DNA of 64,000 bases from Cupriavidus sp. MP-37 (GCF_020618415.1 NZ_CP085344.1:3433001-3497000), one strand, 5' to 3'. Counted from the stretch's first letter, positions 28,461-38,593 are shown. Translations and numbers: made by a program. Notes: a model not told the origin generated them from the letters alone.

Positions 28461-28488
28461 ATGGCGAACCGCGAGGTTCGCCATTTTT
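28461..28488 (+). terminator. Intrinsic terminator after the PsiF-repeat gene
   Basis: A 10-bp perfect stem ATGGCGAACC with the GCGA tetraloop, followed by TTTTT. It isolates rapZ from upstream transcription. Confidence 0.92.
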
Positions 28489-28508
28489 GCTGGTGTCAAA
28501 GAGCTGTC

Positions 28509-28537
28509 ATGACGCAGCCGGCACCTGATGCTATGCT
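28509..28537 (+). promoter_or_regulatory. Promoter of rapZ with extended -10 (TGCTATGCT)
   Basis: ATGACG at 28509-28514 (four of six bases as TTGACA), 17-nt spacer, then TATGCT at 28532-28537 preceded by TGC (extended -10). The predicted start near 28544 is about 3 nt before the rapZ ATG at 28547, and no ribosome site is present, so a leaderless transcript is likely. Confidence 0.5.
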
Positions 28538-28546
28538 TCAGTTGCT

Positions 28547-29422
<876 letters not shown>

Positions 29423-29514
29423 CGCACGCGGCATGGCACCCCGGGCTGCACGGGGCATCTGAGCGCGGCGTCGGCCTGGCGGCCCAATGCTGCGCGACCC
29501 CAAGCCTGCACCGC

Positions 29515-30174
29515 ATGTCCTCGACCGACCTCTACCGTCCCACCGGTTCCGAAGACCCGCCACGGACGCTCGACAACCTGCCGCTGTTCCCCTTGCACAC
29601 GGTGCTGTTTCCCGGTGGACGGCTGCCTTTGCGCGTGTTCGAGGCGCGCTATGTCGACATGGTGCGCAACTGCCTGCGCGACAGCGCTCCCTTCGGGGTG
29701 TGCCTGATTGCCAGCGGCGAGGAGGTGGCGCGGCCCAACCAGCCCACCGTGCCCGAACTGGTCGGCTGCCTCGCCGAAATCGTCGACTGCAACATGGAGC
29801 AGCTGGGCGTGCTGCTGATCCGCGCGCGCGGCCGCGAGCGCTTCCATATCATCAGCCATGAAACCCGCGACGACGGCCTGCTGGTGGCGCGCGCCGAGGT
29901 GCTTGCCCCCGACATCATCGACTGCAAGCTGGAACTGCTGGGCGAATGCCTGGACGCGCTGCGCCGCATCGTCACGCGGCTGCACGCCGAGCAGCCCGAC
30001 CGCATGCCGTTCGACGAGCCGTACCTGTGGGACGACCCGAGCTGGGTCGCCAACCGGCTGTGCGAACTGCTGCCGGTGCCGCTGAAGGCCAAGCAGATGC
30101 TGATGGCCTTGCCCGACGCGGGCATGCGCATCGAGATCGTGCACCGCTACATGCGGCAGAACCACATGCTGTAA
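29515..30174 (+). CDS. LON peptidase substrate-binding domain protein
   Basis: 219 residues carrying only the N-terminal (LAN/PUA-like) domain of Lon: LPLFPLHTVLFPGGRLPLRVFEARYVDMVRNC is the classic start. There is no AAA+ or protease domain, so it is a free-standing LonN protein. These proteins are common in proteobacteria with no settled function; a role as substrate adapter is speculation. It lies 92 bp after rapZ and is convergent to mutY (32 bp between stops). Confidence 0.88.
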   Translation: MSSTDLYRPTGSEDPPRTLDNLPLFPLHTVLFPGGRLPLRVFEARYVDMVRNCLRDSAPFGVCLIASGEEVARPNQPTVPELVGCLAEIVDCNMEQLGVLLIRARGRERFHIISHETRDDGLLVARAEVLAPDIIDCKLELLGECLDALRRIVTRLHAEQPDRMPFDEPYLWDDPSWVANRLCELLPVPLKAKQMLMALPDAGMRIEIVHRYMRQNHML

Positions 30175-30206
30175 GGCGGCTGTTCCTCCCCCGCCCTGCT
30201 CCGGTT

Positions 30207-31382
30207 TCAGAACAAGCCCACCCGCGCCTGGTCTTCCAGCAGCCGGCGCACCGGCGCCGGCGTGCCCAGCGCATCGAGATCGTCGAGCGACAGCCAGCGC
30301 TGCCCGGCCGGCGTCGCGCTGTCCTGCCGCAGCACGTTCGCCTCCGCTTCGAGGTCGACCCGGATGGCGCGGATCAGCAGGCGGAAGTGCGTGAACACAT
30401 GGGTCAGCTCGCCAGCCAGCGCGGCGCGCGCAGGATTGCCGAAAGCGCGCGCGTAGTCGAGCGCGCGGGCCTCGGCTGCGTCTGCGTCGAAGGGCACGGT
30501 GTCGACGGGCATCTCGGGCAGGCTCCACAGGCCGCCCCAGATGCCGCTGTCCGGACGCAGGCGCAGCAGCACTTCACGCTCGCGCCGCACCAGCAGCATC
30601 ACCGTGCTGCGCTCGGGGATCGCCGCGCGCGGCTTGGGCGCAGGCAGCACGGCGGTCAGCCCGTCGCGGCGCGCCACGCAATCGGCGGACAGCGGGCACG
30701 CGGCGGCATCGGCCAGGCAGGCGGGCTTGCCTCGCGAGCACACCGTCGCGCCCAGGTCCATCAGCCCCTGCGTATAGGCAACCATGTCGTCGCCCTGGCG
30801 CGGGCCGGGCGCCGGCAAGGCCTGTTCCGCCAGCTGCCACATGCGCGTTTCCACCGCGCGCTCGCCCGGATGACCATGGATGCCGAAGCAGCGCGCGAAC
30901 ACGCGCTTGACGTTGCCATCCAGGATCGGCGAACGCACCCCAGCACTGAATGCCGCAATGGCAGCCGCGGTGGAACGGCCGATGCCCGGCAACGTGACCA
31001 GCACCGCAGGATCCGTGGGGAAGCGGCCGCCATGCTCGCCGACCACTTGCATGGCGCAGCGGTGCAGGTTGCGCGCGCGCGAGTAGTAACCCAGCCCGGC
31101 CCACAGCGCCATCACCTGGTCGGCAGGCGCCGCCGCCAGGTCCTGCACCGTGGGCAACTGCGCGACAAAGCGCTGGAAGTAGTCGATCACCGCGCTGACC
31201 TGGGTCTGCTGCAGCATGATCTCGGACAGCCAGATGCGGTACGGATCGCGGGTGTTCTGCCACGGCAGGCCGTGCCGGCCGTGGACGCGTTGCCAGTTGA
31301 CGACCCGCGCGCCGAAATCCGGCGGGACGTGGAGATCGTCGGGAACGGCGGGAGCAGTGCGGGGAACGGGCGTGCGGGGCAT
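30207..31382 (-). CDS. mutY: A/G-specific adenine DNA glycosylase
   Basis: 391 residues from the ATG at 31382. The catalytic core has Glu54 in WLSEIMLQQTQV, the helix-hairpin-helix LPGIGRSTA and Asp155 in ILDGNVKRVFAR. The iron-sulfur cysteines are Cys215, 222, 229 and 235, spaced 6-6-5 instead of the usual 6-2-5. The C-terminal NUDIX-like domain (about 255-390) recognises 8-oxoG. The enzyme removes adenine opposite 8-oxoguanine. The frame stays open upstream into the REP doublet, whose translation (SPACGRGAGGEG) is not protein. mutM lies 2.5 kb upstream on the same strand. Confidence 0.96.
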   Translation of the reverse strand: MPRTPVPRTAPAVPDDLHVPPDFGARVVNWQRVHGRHGLPWQNTRDPYRIWLSEIMLQQTQVSAVIDYFQRFVAQLPTVQDLAAAPADQVMALWAGLGYYSRARNLHRCAMQVVGEHGGRFPTDPAVLVTLPGIGRSTAAAIAAFSAGVRSPILDGNVKRVFARCFGIHGHPGERAVETRMWQLAEQALPAPGPRQGDDMVAYTQGLMDLGATVCSRGKPACLADAAACPLSADCVARRDGLTAVLPAPKPRAAIPERSTVMLLVRREREVLLRLRPDSGIWGGLWSLPEMPVDTVPFDADAAEARALDYARAFGNPARAALAGELTHVFTHFRLLIRAIRVDLEAEANVLRQDSATPAGQRWLSLDDLDALGTPAPVRRLLEDQARVGLF

Positions 31383-31421
31383 TGGGTAAAGCTTGTGTAG
31401 AACTCGTCGCCAGTTGGGTAC

Positions 31422-31542
31422 TCCCTCTCCCGCATGCGGGAGAGGGTTGGGGTGAGGGCTGAGCGTGTCAACGAAGTCCAGGACGGCGGTATGCCGGCGC
31501 CTACCCTCACCCCCTGCCCCTCTCCCGCAAGCGGGAGAGGGG
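31422..31542. repeat. REP doublet (REPIN-like element), copy 2
   Basis: Left arm 31422-31459: CCTCTCCCGCATGCGGGAGAGG plus a GTTGGGGTGAGGG tail. Right arm 31504-31542: CCCTCACCCCCTGCCC plus CTCTCCCGCAAGCGGGAGAG. The right arm and its flank GGGGAGCAAACC are identical to copy 1 at 14246-14292. It lies between mutY and the dynamin-like gene. Confidence 0.88.
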
Positions 31543-31631
31543 AGCAAACCGGCAGCGTGCGAAGCTGGTCAGCAACAAAAAGGGCGCCGCAGGAAAGCGG
31601 CGCCACATGATATACCGGCTTCAGTAACTGG

Positions 31632-33584
31632 CTACGCTACCGCAAGACTGGCACTGTCGGCATCGGCCCCCGGCCGCATCAGCCGCTGGGCAAAGCCTTC
31701 GATGCGTCCGCTGCGTTCGTCCAGCCCGTTCAGCACTTCCTCCAGCTGGGCGATGCGGCTTTCCAGCGTGTCGGTGGCTTCATGGATGCGCTCGATCGAA
31801 TCGACACGCCGGCGCAGCTGCTTCTGGTGTTCGCGCACCTGCGCTTCCAGCGGCGTCATCACCGACTTGAGCCAGACTTCGATATCGCGGTTGAGGCCGC
31901 GGAAATTCTCCAGCACGCGGCTGGCCATGGTGTTGAACGCGCTTTGCACCAGCTGCGGGCGCGAGCGCGTCAGCATGCTGATCGTGCCGAAATGCGCCTG
32001 CACCAGCCGCAGCGTCTCCTGCAGTTCGGCCAGGTAGCGCTCGGCGGTGAACTGCATCGGCGCGGGCAGCGTGAAACCGTGCTCGGCATTGAAGCGCCGG
32101 TACATGCTGTCGATCAGCTGGTGCAGCTGGCCGATCTTGCTGTCGGCATCGCTGACCAGCCCGCTCAGCTGCGCGAACAATGCCTCCATGTCCTCGCGCA
32201 GCCCGCGCGAGAAGAAGCGCTCCTTCATCTGTTCGCGCGCGCCGCGCATGGTGCGGCGCACGTCGCGCAATTGCAGGCTCTTGATGATGTCGGCACTGTG
32301 CCGGCCAAAGACCAGGCGCAGCGCCTGGAACTTGCTGATGCTCTGCTCGAACTCGTCCTTCTCGCCCTGCACCCGCATCAGCATGTGCTTGACCATCGCA
32401 TGGTTTTTGCCGCGCAGGCCGCGCAGCTCGAACAGTTGCTCGACGATATCGCGGCGGCGGCTTTGCAGCAGTTGCTGCGCGGCGCGCGCCATGTCCTGCA
32501 CCAGCCGGTAGACCTGGTCCGCGACGATCTCGCGCCGGCGCGGAATCAGCTGGTCCGACAGCACGTGCTCGAATTCGGGCAGTCCGCTGCGCGCCAGCAG
32601 GGCATCGTCGTGCGTGACCTTGGCCACCAGCCCCTTTTGCGCCGACACCGGATACACGCGCGACTGCTCGATGCCCAGCACCTGCGCGGTGGTCGACACC
32701 TGCCGGGCAATTTCCTGCGCGATCTCGCCCGGCTGGCGCAGCGGATCCCACAGCCCGTCGATCTTGTTCAGCACCGCCAGGCAGCCGCGCCGGTGCCCGG
32801 CGCCGACATGGCTGCGCCACAGCTCCAGGTCGCTCTTGGTCACGCCCGCGTCGGCGGCCAGCACGAACACCACCACGTGCGCATCCGGGATCAGCCGCAG
32901 CGTCAGTTCGGGCTCGGTGCCGATTGCGTTCAGGCCCGGCGTGTCGAGGATCACCAGGCCCTGGCGCAGCAGCGGATGCGGGAAATTGATGACGGCGTGG
33001 CGCCAGCGCGAGATCTCGACCATGCCCTCGGCATCGACCGCGTAGGCGGCATCGGGGTCGTTCTCGTGGTACAGCCCCAGCGCCTCGGCCTGTTCGGGCG
33101 GCACGCGCATGGTCTGCACCACGTGCTGGAACGCCTCCAGCATGCCCTCGGGCGACGACGGATCCAGCGGCACCGAATGCCAGTGCGACGCCGAAGTGCC
33201 GGCCTCGAGGAAGTCGGCGGTGGAGGCGTCCTGCAGGCGCGTCTCGATCGGCAGCAGGCGGATGCTGGGCGGCTCGGTCTCGTCGTAGCGCAGCTCGGTC
33301 GGGCACATGGTGGTGCGCCCCGCCGACGACGGCAGGATGCGGCGCCCGTAATCGGCAAAGAAGATGGCGTTGATCAGCTCGCTCTTGCCGCGCGAGAACT
33401 CGGCGATAAAGGCGACCTTGAGGCGGTCGCTGCGCAGCACGCTCTGGATGCGCTGCACGCGCTCGTCGGCCTGCGCATCGTACAGGTCGTGCTGCTGCAG
33501 CCAGGACTGGAATTCGGCCAGTGACTGGAGCACCCCGGTTCTCCAGGCGCCGTATTGTTCGAATTGGTGGGCGAGCGTTGTCAT
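31632..33584 (-). CDS. Dynamin-like GTPase family protein
   Basis: 650 residues from the ATG at 33584 (MTTLAHQFEQYG). GTPase motifs: G1 as AEFSRGKSELINA near residue 65 (the first Gly of GxxxxGKS is Ala), a Thr-rich G2 (SSAGRTTMCP), G3 DTPGLNAIG near 212 and G4 NKIDGLW near 265. The C-terminal 330 residues are helical with coiled-coil potential (about 590-630: RVDSIERIHEATDTLESRIAQLEEVLNG). Bacterial dynamin-like proteins act in membrane remodelling or chromosome-linked processes (CrfC type); there is no transmembrane segment here. It lies between mutM and mutY on the same strand. Confidence 0.8.
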   Translation of the reverse strand: MTTLAHQFEQYGAWRTGVLQSLAEFQSWLQQHDLYDAQADERVQRIQSVLRSDRLKVAFIAEFSRGKSELINAIFFADYGRRILPSSAGRTTMCPTELRYDETEPPSIRLLPIETRLQDASTADFLEAGTSASHWHSVPLDPSSPEGMLEAFQHVVQTMRVPPEQAEALGLYHENDPDAAYAVDAEGMVEISRWRHAVINFPHPLLRQGLVILDTPGLNAIGTEPELTLRLIPDAHVVVFVLAADAGVTKSDLELWRSHVGAGHRRGCLAVLNKIDGLWDPLRQPGEIAQEIARQVSTTAQVLGIEQSRVYPVSAQKGLVAKVTHDDALLARSGLPEFEHVLSDQLIPRRREIVADQVYRLVQDMARAAQQLLQSRRRDIVEQLFELRGLRGKNHAMVKHMLMRVQGEKDEFEQSISKFQALRLVFGRHSADIIKSLQLRDVRRTMRGAREQMKERFFSRGLREDMEALFAQLSGLVSDADSKIGQLHQLIDSMYRRFNAEHGFTLPAPMQFTAERYLAELQETLRLVQAHFGTISMLTRSRPQLVQSAFNTMASRVLENFRGLNRDIEVWLKSVMTPLEAQVREHQKQLRRRVDSIERIHEATDTLESRIAQLEEVLNGLDERSGRIEGFAQRLMRPGADADSASLAVA

Positions 33585-33843
33585 GGACCTGTTGGGCTGG
33601 CTTGTTTTTACCGCGGGGCCCGCCACCCTGTGCGGCTGCCCGTGTTCACGCAGTGCCGGTCCGCCCCCCTTGCCGTTCACGCGGCCGGCCATTTTGTAAC
33701 TTTTTATGACTGCGCACACGATACAGGTTTCCACGGCGCTTTTGTGGAATTCGCGTCCCTTGGATGGCAGTGACACCGCCAGTGTTGCGCCGACCCATCG
33801 ACCTGGGGCAGCGGGCGCCCCCTGAAGCACTCCCGGCCGCCTA

Positions 33844-34734
33844 TCAGTGCTGGCAGTTGGTGCAATAGAAGGTGGAGCGCTGGCCCTGCACGATCTGGCG
33901 CACCGGCTTGGCGCACACCTTGCATGGCAGGCCGGCGCGGTCGTAGACGAAGCAATCGAGCTGGAAGTAGCCGCTGGCACCGTCGCTGCCGACAAAGTCG
34001 CGCAGCGTGCTGCCGCCGCGCTCGATCGCCTGCGCCAGGGTCTCCCGCACCGCCTGCGCCAGCCGGTCGCAACGCGCGCGGCTCAGGCGCCCGGCCGGGG
34101 TGGTCGGGTGGATGCCGGCGCGGAACAGGCTTTCGGACGCATAGATATTGCCCACCCCGACCACGATCGCGCCGGACAACAGCACGGTCTTGATCGCGGC
34201 ACTGCGACCGCGCGTATGGCGGTGCAGCCAGGCGCCGTCGAAAGCGGGATCGAACGGCTCGATGCCGAGGGTGCTCAGCAGCGGGTGCGACGGCAGTTCC
34301 GCCTCCGGCAGCGTGGTCCAGAGGATGGCGCCGAAGCGGCGCGGATCGCGGAAGCGCAGCACGATGGTGCCGGGCTGCTGGCCCGGGGCGGCTGCCGACG
34401 CTGCGCCGGGCTCGGCATCGAGCACCAGGTCGAAGTGATCGTGCACGCCCGGCGGCGGTGCCTCGGGCAGAACCCGCAGCGTGCCCGTCATGCCCAGGTG
34501 CACCAGCAGCCAGCCGGGCGGCTGCGCGGCATCGCTACTGACGCATTCCAGCAGCAGATACTTGCCGCGGCGCTCGATGCGGCGCACCAGGCGTTGTGCC
34601 AGGCAGGCTTCGAGCTCGGGGTCGACCGGCCAGCGCAGGCCGCGGTGGCGTACCGTCACCGCGGCGATGCGCCGCCCCACCACATGCGGCAGCAAGCCGC
34701 GCCGGGTCACCTCGACCTCGGGCAATTCAGGCAT
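33844..34734 (-). CDS. mutM: Formamidopyrimidine-DNA glycosylase
   Basis: 296 residues, with the ATG at 34734 fixed by the invariant MPELPEVE start: Pro2 is the catalytic nucleophile and Glu3 the acid. The middle H2TH region contains [20 protein letters not shown], and the C-terminal zinc finger is C-x2-C-x16-C-x2-C (CKVC...CTNC). It excises 8-oxoguanine and FaPy lesions and cuts the abasic site. A 15-residue Ala/Pro insert (around AAAPGQQPG) is slightly longer than in E. coli. It is divergent from the TPR gene. Confidence 0.97.
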   Translation of the reverse strand: MPELPEVEVTRRGLLPHVVGRRIAAVTVRHRGLRWPVDPELEACLAQRLVRRIERRGKYLLLECVSSDAAQPPGWLLVHLGMTGTLRVLPEAPPPGVHDHFDLVLDAEPGAASAAAPGQQPGTIVLRFRDPRRFGAILWTTLPEAELPSHPLLSTLGIEPFDPAFDGAWLHRHTRGRSAAIKTVLLSGAIVVGVGNIYASESLFRAGIHPTTPAGRLSRARCDRLAQAVRETLAQAIERGGSTLRDFVGSDGASGYFQLDCFVYDRAGLPCKVCAKPVRQIVQGQRSTFYCTNCQH

Positions 34735-34887
34735 CGAACCTCTCCGTTGGTTACCGCTCAAAACTGCTGCAGCGCCTGCCGGCGCCGCCCCGCGGCGCCA
34801 AGCAGCGCATTGTAGCGGCAGGCTACAATGCCCTTATCAATGCGCAATCCCCCATCCTTCGCCAGCGCGCGCCGGAGCACTCACTAC

Positions 34888-36831
34888 ATGTCGGACCTGA
34901 TGCCGGACCAGATGCCGGACTCCACGTTGCAAGCCACCGCGGGCGGCGGCCTGACCACATCGCCGGGCGCCGGCTCGCGCACCGCGCGCCGTGCCGGCAC
35001 CCTGGCCCGCTGGTGGCAGGCCCCGCGCCGCCATGTGCGCGCGCTCGCCGCCGGCGCGCTGCTGGCAGCGGCGGCAGGTGCAGCCCACGCCGCGCCGCCC
35101 CTTGACGCCGGTTCGCTGCCCATGCTGCAACTGGCCGCGGCCGACACCCCGGCGGCCAAGCCGGCGCGGCCGGCATTGCCGTCGCTGGAGCTGACCGACG
35201 ATATCGTCTATATGGTGCTGGCCGCGGAGATTTCCATCCAGCGCGGCCTGGTCGGTCCGGCCTACCGGACCTACCTGGAACTGGCGCGGCAGACGCGCGA
35301 CCCGCGCTTCGCCCAGCGTGCCACCGAGATCGCCTTCAACGCGCGCGTCCCGCAGCAGGCGCTTGACGCCGCACGCCTGTGGAAGGAAATCACCCCGACC
35401 TCGCCCGCAGCCAGCCAGGTGCTGTCGACCCTGCTGGTGCTAAACGGCCGCTGGGATGACGCCCGCCCGCTGCTGCAGCAGCAACTGGCCGCGGTGCCGG
35501 CCAGCCAGCGCGGCGATGCCATCCTGCAGCTGCAGCAGCAGCTGTCGCGCACCAGCGATCCGGCCGGCGCGGCCACGCTGCTGCAGGACCTGACCCGCAA
35601 CGAGACCAAGCTGCCGGAAACCCAGCTGGCGCTGGCGCGCGCGCGCGAAGTCGCCGGCGACGAGCCGGGCGCGCTGGCCGCGCTCGACCAGGCCTTGCGG
35701 CTGCGGCCCGGCTATGAAGCGGCCGCGCTGATGTCTGCCGAACTGCGCGCCGAGAAGCAGCCCGACGAAGCCGTGGCGGTGCTCAAGCGCTTCCTGGAAA
35801 AGTCGCCCGAATCGGTCAACGGCCATATCACGCTGGCGCGGCTGTACCTGCTGAAGAACGACATGCCGGCGGCCCGCCAGGAGTTCGAGACGCTGCGCAA
35901 GGTGGCGCCCGCCGACCCGCGCGTGCCGCTGGCGCTGGGCCTGACCAGCCTGCAGGCCAAGAACTTCGGCGAGGCCGAGCAGTACCTGCAGGAATACCTG
36001 CGGCTGGTCGAGAAACAGCCCAGCGCCAATCCCGATATCGCCTACCAATACCTGGCGCAGATCGCCGAGGAACGCAAGGACTACGCGGGCGCGATCCGCT
36101 GGCTCGACCGCATCGAGGACGTCCGCCTGGCGCCGGCGGCCACCGCCAAGCGCGCCCAGCTGCTGGCGCGCATGGGCAAGCTCGACGACGCCCAGGCATT
36201 GTTCGGCGAGATGCTCAGCGACGCCGAAGATATCTCCGATCCCACCCAGCGCGCGCAGCGCGTGACCGCCATCCGCCAGGCCGAAGTGGCCACGCTGATG
36301 GAGAACAAGGCCTACGACCGCGCCCGCAAGGTGCTGAACGACCGCATCACGGCGGAGCCCGACAATGCCGACTGGATCTATGAGCTGGCCATGCTCGACG
36401 AGCGCCAGAAGCGCTACGCCAGCATGGAAAGCGGCCTGCGCCGCGTGATTGCGCTGCAGCCGCAGCAAAAGCAGGGCTACAACGCCCTCGGCTATTCGCT
36501 GGCGGACCGCAACGAGCGGCTGCCCGAGGCGCTCCAGCTGCTGGAGCGCGCCTCCGAACTGGGGCCGGACGATCCGTACATCATGGACAGCCTGGCCTGG
36601 GTCAAATTCCGCATGGGCGACCTGCAACCCGCGGCGGCCCTGCTGCGCAACGCCTATGCCAAGGCCCCCGAAGCTGAAATCGGCGCGCACCTCGGCGAGG
36701 TGCTGTGGCAGCTCGGCGAGCACGACGAGGCCCGCAAGACCTGGACCGAGGCCGTGCGCATCGACCCCGAGAACGAGACCCTGATCGATACGCTGCGCCG
36801 CTACAAGTTCAACGTGCAGCCGTCCAAGTAA
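34888..36831 (+). CDS. Tetratricopeptide repeat protein, exported
   Basis: 647 residues from the ATG at 34888 (CGGAG upstream); ATGs at 34828 and 34840 are weaker. An N-terminal hydrophobic stretch (about 50-70, ending AAHAAPP) looks like a late signal peptide or anchor. The remainder is built of TPR helix pairs, e.g. GALAALDQALRLRPGYEAAAL, VAVLKRFLEKSPESVNGHIT and LQLLERASELGPDDPYIMDS near the C-terminus. The final NALGYSLADRNERLPEAL...DSLAWV motif is typical of a conserved TPR family found next to lolB in betaproteobacteria. Probably a periplasmic scaffold; partners are unknown. Confidence 0.85.
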   Translation: MSDLMPDQMPDSTLQATAGGGLTTSPGAGSRTARRAGTLARWWQAPRRHVRALAAGALLAAAAGAAHAAPPLDAGSLPMLQLAAADTPAAKPARPALPSLELTDDIVYMVLAAEISIQRGLVGPAYRTYLELARQTRDPRFAQRATEIAFNARVPQQALDAARLWKEITPTSPAASQVLSTLLVLNGRWDDARPLLQQQLAAVPASQRGDAILQLQQQLSRTSDPAGAATLLQDLTRNETKLPETQLALARAREVAGDEPGALAALDQALRLRPGYEAAALMSAELRAEKQPDEAVAVLKRFLEKSPESVNGHITLARLYLLKNDMPAARQEFETLRKVAPADPRVPLALGLTSLQAKNFGEAEQYLQEYLRLVEKQPSANPDIAYQYLAQIAEERKDYAGAIRWLDRIEDVRLAPAATAKRAQLLARMGKLDDAQALFGEMLSDAEDISDPTQRAQRVTAIRQAEVATLMENKAYDRARKVLNDRITAEPDNADWIYELAMLDERQKRYASMESGLRRVIALQPQQKQGYNALGYSLADRNERLPEALQLLERASELGPDDPYIMDSLAWVKFRMGDLQPAAALLRNAYAKAPEAEIGAHLGEVLWQLGEHDEARKTWTEAVRIDPENETLIDTLRRYKFNVQPSK

Positions 36832-36916
36832 GCCCGTGCGCCGCGGCCGGCAAGCCCGGGCCGCGGCACCGGATTCCCGTCAGCCCGGCGGCCGCCGCGC
36901 CACCGTCCTCACGACC

Positions 36917-37534
36917 ATGCCCATGAACCGATCCCGACGCCTGGCGCTGCTTTGCCTTGGCGCGCCCCTGCTGCTGCAGGCATGCGCCAGCGTGGCGCCG
37001 TCGCGCAGCTTCGATGCCGACCAGGACGCCGTCAGCCAGCAGTACACCGGCCGCTTTTCCGCCAACTACGTGCGCTACGGGCGCGACGAAGGCGTGCAGG
37101 GCAGCTTCCGCTGGGAGGAGCAGGGCCGCAACGTGCGCCTGGACCTGGTCTCGCCGCTCGGCCAGACCCTGGCCGTGGTCACCGCGACGCCCTCGGGCGC
37201 CACGCTCGACCTGCCCAACCAGCCGCCGCGCAACGCGCCCGAGGTCGATACCCTGATGGAGGAAGCGCTGGGCTTTGCACTGCCGGTGGCCGGCATGCGC
37301 GACTGGCTGCACGGGCGCCCCACCCAGGGCACGCCCGCGCGCGCCACGCGCGACGAGCAGGGCCGGCTGGCGACGCTGGCGCAGAACGGCTGGACCGTGC
37401 GCTACGTTGCCTGGCAGGAGACGCCCGCCGCCGGCGCCGCCGCCGCCCAGGTGCCGCGCCGCATCGACCTGGCGCGCGACGCCGGCAGCAATCCGCTGTC
37501 GGTGCGGCTCGTCATCGATCCCCAGACGCCATGA
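36917..37534 (+). CDS. lolB: Outer-membrane lipoprotein LolB
   Basis: 205 residues from the ATG at 36917 (a second ATG at 36923 also gives a lipoprotein signal). Lipobox LLLQAC near residue 17. The fold is a LolB-type half barrel: [46 protein letters not shown], and [23 protein letters not shown]. LolB receives lipoproteins from LolA and inserts them into the outer membrane. Its stop codon overlaps the ispE start (ATGA), so translation is coupled; lolB-ispE-prs order is typical. Confidence 0.93.
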   Translation: MPMNRSRRLALLCLGAPLLLQACASVAPSRSFDADQDAVSQQYTGRFSANYVRYGRDEGVQGSFRWEEQGRNVRLDLVSPLGQTLAVVTATPSGATLDLPNQPPRNAPEVDTLMEEALGFALPVAGMRDWLHGRPTQGTPARATRDEQGRLATLAQNGWTVRYVAWQETPAAGAAAAQVPRRIDLARDAGSNPLSVRLVIDPQTP

Positions 37535-38442
37535 CGGGCGCCATCACCGCACCATCACGCACCATGCCACGCAGCCATCCCCTGCCTCCGCCCGAACTGC
37601 GCGACTGCCCCGCGCCGGCCAAGCTCAACCTGTTCCTGCATGTGACCGGCCGCCGCGCCGACGGCTACCACACGCTGCAGACCGTGTTCCAGCTGGTCGA
37701 CTGGTGCGATACGCTGCATTTCCGCCGCCGCGACGACGGCGTTGTCGCGCGCGTCACCGAGGTGCCCGGCGTGCCGGCCGAGACCGACCTCGTGGTACGC
37801 GCCGCGCGCGCGCTCCAGGCTGCCACCGGCTGCACCTTGGGCGCCGATATCGCCATCGACAAGGTGCTGCCGATGGGCGGCGGCATCGGCGGCGGCTCGT
37901 CCGACGCCGCCACCACGCTGCTGGCGCTGAACCACCTGTGGGGCCTGGGGCTGACGCGCGCCGAGCTGATGCGGATCGGGCTGACGCTGGGCGCCGACGT
38001 GCCGGTGTTCGTGCTCGGGCAGAACGCCTTTGCGCAGGGCATCGGCGAGGAGCTCACGCCGGTCGAGCTGCCCGACAGCTGGTTCGTGATCATCCACCCG
38101 AAACAGCACGTGCCCACCGCTGAAATTTTTTCGGATGAGTGCTTGACAAGGGATACGCCGATCTCCATAATTGCGGTCTTCGCTGCTCGCACAAACAAAT
38201 TCGATTTCGGTCGCAACGACCTGGAACCGATAGCAACAGCGAAGTTCGGCGAAGTCGCCCGAGCCTTGGCATGGCTGAAGCAACACAATCAGCATGCCCG
38301 GATGACCGGTTCCGGAGCCTGCGTGTTTGCGCGTTTTCCCGACGCAAAAACAGCGCAGCAGGTTTTGGAAGGGTTGCCACCCGAGTGGGATGGCAGGTGT
38401 GTGAGAAGTCTGGCACGTCACCCGCTCGCGACATTCGCATAG
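37531..38442 (+). CDS. ispE: 4-diphosphocytidyl-2-C-methyl-D-erythritol kinase
   Basis: 303 residues from the ATG at 37531, which overlaps the lolB stop; ATG 37564 is an alternative with a shorter tail. GHMP kinase motifs: [19 protein letters not shown] (with catalytic Lys and Asp positions), the P-loop [14 protein letters not shown] near 115-128 and [14 protein letters not shown] near 265. It phosphorylates CDP-ME in the non-mevalonate isoprenoid pathway. The last 110 codons are clearly richer in A+T and in rare codons than the first 190, and contain a consensus promoter reading towards tRNA-Gln. Confidence 0.96.
   Translation: MTGAITAPSRTMPRSHPLPPPELRDCPAPAKLNLFLHVTGRRADGYHTLQTVFQLVDWCDTLHFRRRDDGVVARVTEVPGVPAETDLVVRAARALQAATGCTLGADIAIDKVLPMGGGIGGGSSDAATTLLALNHLWGLGLTRAELMRIGLTLGADVPVFVLGQNAFAQGIGEELTPVELPDSWFVIIHPKQHVPTAEIFSDECLTRDTPISIIAVFAARTNKFDFGRNDLEPIATAKFGEVARALAWLKQHNQHARMTGSGACVFARFPDAKTAQQVLEGLPPEWDGRCVRSLARHPLATFA
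38143..38171 (+). promoter_or_regulatory. Consensus sigma-70 promoter inside ispE
   Basis: TTGACA at 38143-38148, exactly 17 nt, then CATAAT at 38166-38171: only one base off the full consensus. It lies within the ispE coding region and points to tRNA-Gln (38517) and prs. In such GC-rich DNA this match is unlikely to be chance. Confidence 0.7.
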
Positions 38443-38516
38443 CAAGTTTTCGTTCGGCGCGTTATTGCCCTGTCAGTCGTGGCAGGTTGGTAGCACGAAG
38501 AACGGCCCGGTTGTGT

Positions 38517-38593
38517 AGGGGAGTCGCCAAGTTGGTCAAGGCACCGGATTTTGATTCCGGCATTCGAAGGTTCGAATCCTTCTTCCCCTGCCA
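38517..38593 (+). tRNA. tRNA-Gln (anticodon TTG)
   Basis: 77 nt including an encoded CCA. Acceptor stem AGGGGAG pairs with TTCCCCT (one G-T). The D-arm contains GCCAAGTTGGTCAAGGC. The anticodon arm is CCGGA-TTTTGAT-TCCGG, with TTG in the loop. The T-arm is GAAGG-TTCGAAT-CCTTC. Discriminator base G. It lies between ispE and prs, a conserved position in betaproteobacteria. Confidence 0.98.

Noticed and set aside
31383..31547. An upstream extension of MutY starting MLPSPACGRGAGGEG
   Set aside because: It is the translation of the REP doublet, a well-known false peptide; MutY homology begins after the ATG at 31382.
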